Below, piece by piece: positions 59,698 through 64,000 of a DNA stretch of 64,000 nucleotides. The position numbers and the translations under genes are program-made. Numbering within the stretch: position 1 is the stretch's first letter; each line of letters starts with the position of its first letter. Origin of the DNA: Nicotiana tabacum (Eukaryota > Streptophyta > Magnoliopsida > Solanales > Solanaceae); NCBI RefSeq assembly GCF_000715075.1, contig NC_134102.1, positions 98,101,766 through 98,165,765 of the forward strand, read 5' to 3'. The notes below the pieces were generated by a model, which was not told the DNA's origin, searched no databases, and was given only the letters and a program-made list of their open reading frames with translations.

Positions 59698-60253
59698 AAG
59701 ACTGGAGATCCCAAGATCTAGGTTCAAGGAGATCAAACAAAGTCATTAATGACGGTTCAACATTGTCAAATAAAATTTTAGTCCGTTCTCGTGATGAGAC
59801 AATGTTCAGTACCAAGGATAAAGCATTAAGGCTTTTTAATAATTTCTAAATTTGATACGGGGTATATCAAATAGTGTATCTACAGGATGACACGTTTAGG
59901 AATCACCTATGTAAGTGTGAAGTGTTAGCCGCTTCAAGGAGAATTTTGTAAGGCCAGTTCTCTACACACTTATGAAACCAGGCGGTGTTCATGGCTGAAA
60001 CGAACACAACAATAAGAACCAAAGACGGTTAAGGGTTGATTGTGTGACTTATGGTTGTCTAGGTATACACCAAAGATCGACGGTTCAAAGATATCAAATC
60101 TACCGATTGACCGAGTATATCCGACATAAGTTTACTACAGAAAGTTCAAAGGAAAACCTACTTATCCAGATGCGATTAATCCTTACTTGTAGATCACACA
60201 GTTTTTCCATGCATACTTCCGTGATATAGCCATTCCCCATTCATGTGGGGGAT

Positions 60254-61269
60254 TGTTGAGGTTTTGTTTTTAAGATGAAATATTCTTAAAATGAGGGTGA
60301 ATGGGAAATGGAGGGAAAATGAAATTTTGAGTAAAATTTTAAGTTTCCCCTCTTGACAATGAGACATTGTCCCATATTGGAAGAGGAAGACATTTTTGGT
60401 GGGTATATATATAATTGCTCTTCTTGTAGCTCTTAAAGAGTTAAGAAGAAAGCAAGCCTCGCGCCGTCGTCGTCGTCGCTCGCTCGGCTCGGCTTCGGCT
60501 ACGGCTACGGCTACGGCTACGGCTTCGGCTTCGGCTTCGGCTTCGGCTTCGGCTTCGGCTTCGGCTTCGGCTTCGGATTCGGATTCGGATTCGGATTCGG
60601 ATTTGGTCAAATGATCGATTGATTGATTAATTTTTTGGACCAAATTTATTTGTTAATAGTAAATATTAACGTAAGATTATCCGCATTTATAACGGATATT
60701 TTTCAATCCGTGTATTGACCATTTGGCAGCCGCCTAATGCTCTTCCCACCATGAATGTGCTTGCTCCACAAACATGAATGTGCTTGCTCCACAAACAAGC
60801 TAATGCTTGCTCCACCATGGAGGGTGGACGTTTGGTCTTCTTCAACACTGGCTGCTATATATATGTGCAGCAGATGTTGAAGAAAGACACTCAACACACA
60901 ACACACAATTCGCTCAACAAATTGGCTATACAGTGCACTCCTTCCTCTCAGCATTTCCATACGATTTTCTGAGTTTATACTCCTTCGTTCTGCATTGTTT
61001 TTAACTTCAAACAAAGTAACTGTAAGTGTGATTTGTTACCGAACTTTGTGTTCGCTGAAACACTGGGGTTTGAAGTACCGCTACACCAGTGTGTTATTCG
61101 TTCTATCCTGGGAGGAAATAATCCATTACCTTGGGTACTAGGAGGGGATTAAATTCCTTAAGGAAACACTGTGAATTCAGTGGGCTCGAATTAATTATTA
61201 TTTCATTACGCTAACTTATATTTTGCAGAATTATTATTTGCAAATACAGCAATATTGGCGGGAATAACA
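60254..61269 (+). repeat. 3' LTR of the young copia element
   Basis: 1016 bp with the same ends as the 5' LTR. It has 14 GGCTTC/GGCTAC hexamers (60491-60574) in place of 7, and three CTTGCTCCACA units in place of four. These two changes (+42 and about -23) account for nearly all of the 19-bp length difference. Confidence 0.92.
60491..60604. repeat. Hexamer array in 3' LTR: 1+4+9 GGCTNC and 4 GGATTC units
   Basis: One GGCTTC, four GGCTAC, nine GGCTTC, four GGATTC and a degenerate GGATTT. The GGCTAC units are absent from the 5' LTR. Confidence 0.95.
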
Positions 61270-62174
61270 CTTGCTCATCTTATAGTTGATAGCCTTGCTG
61301 TCCCTAAGTATGTTGACTGCTACACTGGATAGGGATTGAATTATCCGATGTATAAAAAATTACAATCCCCTCGTAAGTCCTCATTCAAGTTACAAGATTC
61401 CAAAAAGAAAATCCAAATGCTGGATAAAATTAATTCGAATAAAGTAATAACATAATAATAAGAGAATAAAATAACACTAAAACTGTAGTATTATATTAAT
61501 GACGTATAATTGGAGTGAAAAGAGGAGGAGTTGGAAGGGTAGAACCGTAGAAGTAATAAGGAACTTGTTAAAAAGCGAAGAGAAATAAAAGGAAATAATT
61601 ACTGTTAGCATGGCGGTATATAGTTAGAGATTGTAAAAGAACTTTTAAGGGAAACAGCAAACTTAATTAAAACTATCTGAAATAATTAAGGGACCATTTT
61701 GGCTAATATGTCTTGCCAAACCATACTTTAAAAGGGCCTCATATCCTCCTTGTTGAGGACCAGGTCTTGATAGTGCTTGTTTGAATGACTTTTCATATAA
61801 TGTACTTCTGTTACGTATCATCTTCTACTCCTAAGTCGTAATCTAGCCAATTAAATAGTTCTAGTTGTGGCTAGTTGTCTAGCTCTAAAATGAATACCTC
61901 CAGTATTTCCGTTGTGATTCTGAAGGAAGGGTTGTCAAAATCAAATGAAACCAAGTGGCATAATTGCAAGAAGAAATAAGGCGAAGTCCGCCGAAATGTT
62001 TGAACTTTCCCATGAGAGTGTCACTTATTTAATTTGATGAAGAACGACAAGTAAGATATGGTTTGAGCCTATTAGGTAATCATTTGACCCTATTTGGCAG
62101 AGATTTTGGCCAACAAGATTTAAAAAATAAAAAATAAAAAAATATGCGAAGAAATTCTAAGGGAATCACAACAC

Positions 62175-62215
<41 letters not shown>

Positions 62216-63869
62216 AATTAATCTTATATATACAGTGTAATTTTTTGACAAAAAGTGTTCGAATGAATCTCTTTCACTACCCACTCATGAGTAGAATACA
62301 CTCTAAAATAACTTGATACTAGCTATTTGATACTAGTTGTCTCTTTGACATTAGTAGGATCGATATATTCTTGAGGTTCCACATTTCTATGCACAAGACA
62401 ATGACAGAAAACAGCCTGAAAATAATTAAGATACTACGTACACCAAATAATTTAAGGATATGATTTATGGTAAATATTCTTATAGGTAATAGTTAGTATC
62501 AAAATCAACTAGTAGCTCTTCGATCTGCAAGTGATATAAGTCTTTGAGTAGATCAAGTGACAAGCCATTTTACCAATAACGTTTCTCTCTATTAATTTCT
62601 ATGAAGGAATCTATAAATCTGTTGTTTGAGTAAACTTTGGTTTTGGTTTCAATTCATGAGAAGAATACGAAAAAGATTTAGTACGTTTGGTCTGTACATT
62701 TGATCTTTAGTAAACCAAATCAGTGAATATATGACTAATGGTTAGAATATACACTTTTTTCTTAATAAGAAGTAACGCTAAGTGGTTGCTTGACTACTTA
62801 AGCAAAGCAGCTAAAATTTAATAAAGCAAAGAGGTATTTTCGTGTTGTCAAAATCGAAGGAATAACATGGGCCATAGAAATGAACAAGTTGCAAGAAAGA
62901 AAAGTAGTCATCGTCACTTTTATGTGTCCATATCAATACTCCTATATTATTGTTGGGAACTTGGAATTATTCTATTTTGATTTTAAAAGATAGATACCAT
63001 TAGATTCCTTCCAAGCCCACCTCTCTCGATAGTGATAGCATCTTCACCCAAAAAGCAAAAGATAGATACTTTCAATGATTCCATATATTCAACCTTCAAA
63101 ATTACTTTGGTGCATTTATTATCCGATAAAATCATAGTTTAAGTTTTTGATAATTTTGAATAACCGTGTTGATATTTCCTTAAACTAATCAAAACAGAGA
63201 AAGTAACTTTCATCTCCAATCTGTAACAACCATTTCTCAAAAGTAGTAAGTTTGGCAGCCTCAGAATCACTTACTCATGATGCGATTTTCCGAATGGGTG
63301 TGCGGCATATACCGGAGGGAGTATTATCAACCCTAATATACATGATATCACTAAAATACTATCCTTATATCTAGAAAAACTCTTTAAAATTTTTACCATA
63401 TATATTACGTACCCAACCAAGTACTTAAAAATATCTAAAAGATTTCTAAACGTAAAACAGTTTTACATGAATATATAATAATTTACTCCACATAGAATAG
63501 CATCTATAAGTGCCAACAAATTGTTGTGGCTGGATATTTTTATCATATCATCGAATGTTTCCAAAAATATGATAAACAATTAGAGTGAAGAATGAGATTC
63601 CACTTTTCCTCTTTCTAGGGCTGTCGATCTAAGGGGAGGGAATTACCCGGAATCGGTCTGGTCCGTACCGATACCGCTCAGTTTCGGTCCAATTTGGAAA
63701 GGGGGAGGGGAGAGGAGGAGAATAACGACCGGACCGGTCGTTTTGAGTACTAGCTTCCCTTTTTGTATTCCGACACTTTTCCTAACTCTATTTGATGATT
63801 TATGACTTGCGTGTATGGTCTGTGTCAATTTTCGAAAAATGTAAATGTGAATTTTTAAAGAAAATAAGG
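61270..63869. other. Intergenic DNA right of the copia element
   Basis: AT-rich, no open frame with a domain. Contains a TA run at 62177-62210 and a short GC-rich patch (GACCGGACCGGTCG, about 63728) within an otherwise plain sequence. No gene, tRNA or clear transposon end is recognised. Confidence 0.6.
62177..62210. repeat. TA microsatellite
   Basis: About 17 AT units. Confidence 0.9.
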
Positions 63870-64000
63870 TTTTTTTTACTTTAAAAAATGACTAGAGTTG
63901 ACTATGGTCAATATTTTTGGTAAATGGCCTCGGATCGGTATTTTGATGATTTCGATAAGTTCGTATGATGATTTTGGACTTGTACATTTTCTATGTTTGA
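63870..64000. repeat. Possible dispersed repeat fragment at window edge
   Basis: The run GAGTTGACTATGGTCAATAT, then GGTAAATGGCCTCGGATCGG, then ATTTTGATGATTTCGATAAG resembles a phrase I know from common Solanaceae LTR-type repeats. It may belong to the same family as 24412-25530. No ends are visible. Confidence 0.35.

Larger units (their letters stand above)
54572..61269 (+). mobile_element. Young Ty1/copia retrotransposon, nearly intact
   Basis: 5' LTR 54572-55568 and 3' LTR 60254-61269, with one gag-pol region between. LTRs look about 98 percent alike apart from repeat-number changes. Gag, zinc knuckle, protease, integrase, RT and RNase H are all present. Three lesions are seen: a base missing in a G run (57655-57659), an extra AT in an AT run (57963-57972) and a stop at 59536-59538. 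No canonical Met primer site follows the 5' LTR. I did not assign a lineage. Confidence 0.92.

Noticed and set aside
60194..60643. 149-codon minus-strand frame with Ser-Glu/Ala-Glu repeats (and its 54657-54920 counterpart)
   Set aside because: It is the antisense of the LTR hexamer array, its length follows the repeat number, and it has no domain or start context.
63643..63828. 61-codon minus-strand frame near the right edge
   Set aside because: Short, no domain, and it spans a GC-skewed patch; treated as chance.

Overview
This is eukaryotic, plant nuclear DNA. The only host gene is a nine-exon vacuolar processing enzyme (legumain) gene, and almost everything else is transposable elements or their debris. 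A TS-type SINE with a TTG-rich tail, Tat elements carrying an antisense gypsy-type transposon protein gene, and several dispersed repeats point to Solanaceae. Nicotiana is my best guess, from family-level recognition rather than any search.

Layout. 1-4012: 5' part of a decayed minus-strand Ty3/gypsy (Tat-type) element ending in its 5' LTR. 4013-6387: AT-rich spacer with a short tandem repeat and a complete SINE (5727-5944) with a 16-bp target duplication. 6388-18024: an end-to-end plus-strand Tat-type Ty3/gypsy element (LTRs of about 750 bp, gag, protease, RT, an extra RNase H, integrase, a 53-bp tandem array, then an antisense multi-exon gene with its own TATA box). 18025-23434: the VPE gene (coding 19375-22830, 455 residues) and its flanks. 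23435-23601: a long TA microsatellite.

23687-34236: a complete CACTA (En/Spm) transposon flanked by TGT duplications. It has palindromic subterminal repeats, a TNP2-type transposase gene with two nonsense codons and a second Transposase_24-type gene with one. 34240-53814: a nest of minus-strand retrotransposons. These are a small copia LTR in a PPT-LTR-PBS arrangement, a SIRE-like copia element (34603-41033), an Ale-like copia fragment (41034-44753), and an Athila-like gypsy element (about 45630-53565) with an inverted LTR copy on its left and an LTR scrap on its right.

53815-61269: a young plus-strand copia element preceded by the 3' tail of a near-identical copy, so that two copies share one LTR. 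Its LTRs carry a length-variable hexamer array. 61270-64000: non-coding DNA with short repeats.

None of the transposons has a fully open coding set. The youngest copia element (three visible lesions) comes closest. The VPE gene looks intact: every exon joins in frame with GT-AG introns, and the catalytic His and Cys are present. It is boxed in by a gypsy element about 1.35 kb upstream of its start codon and by the TA tract and CACTA element downstream.
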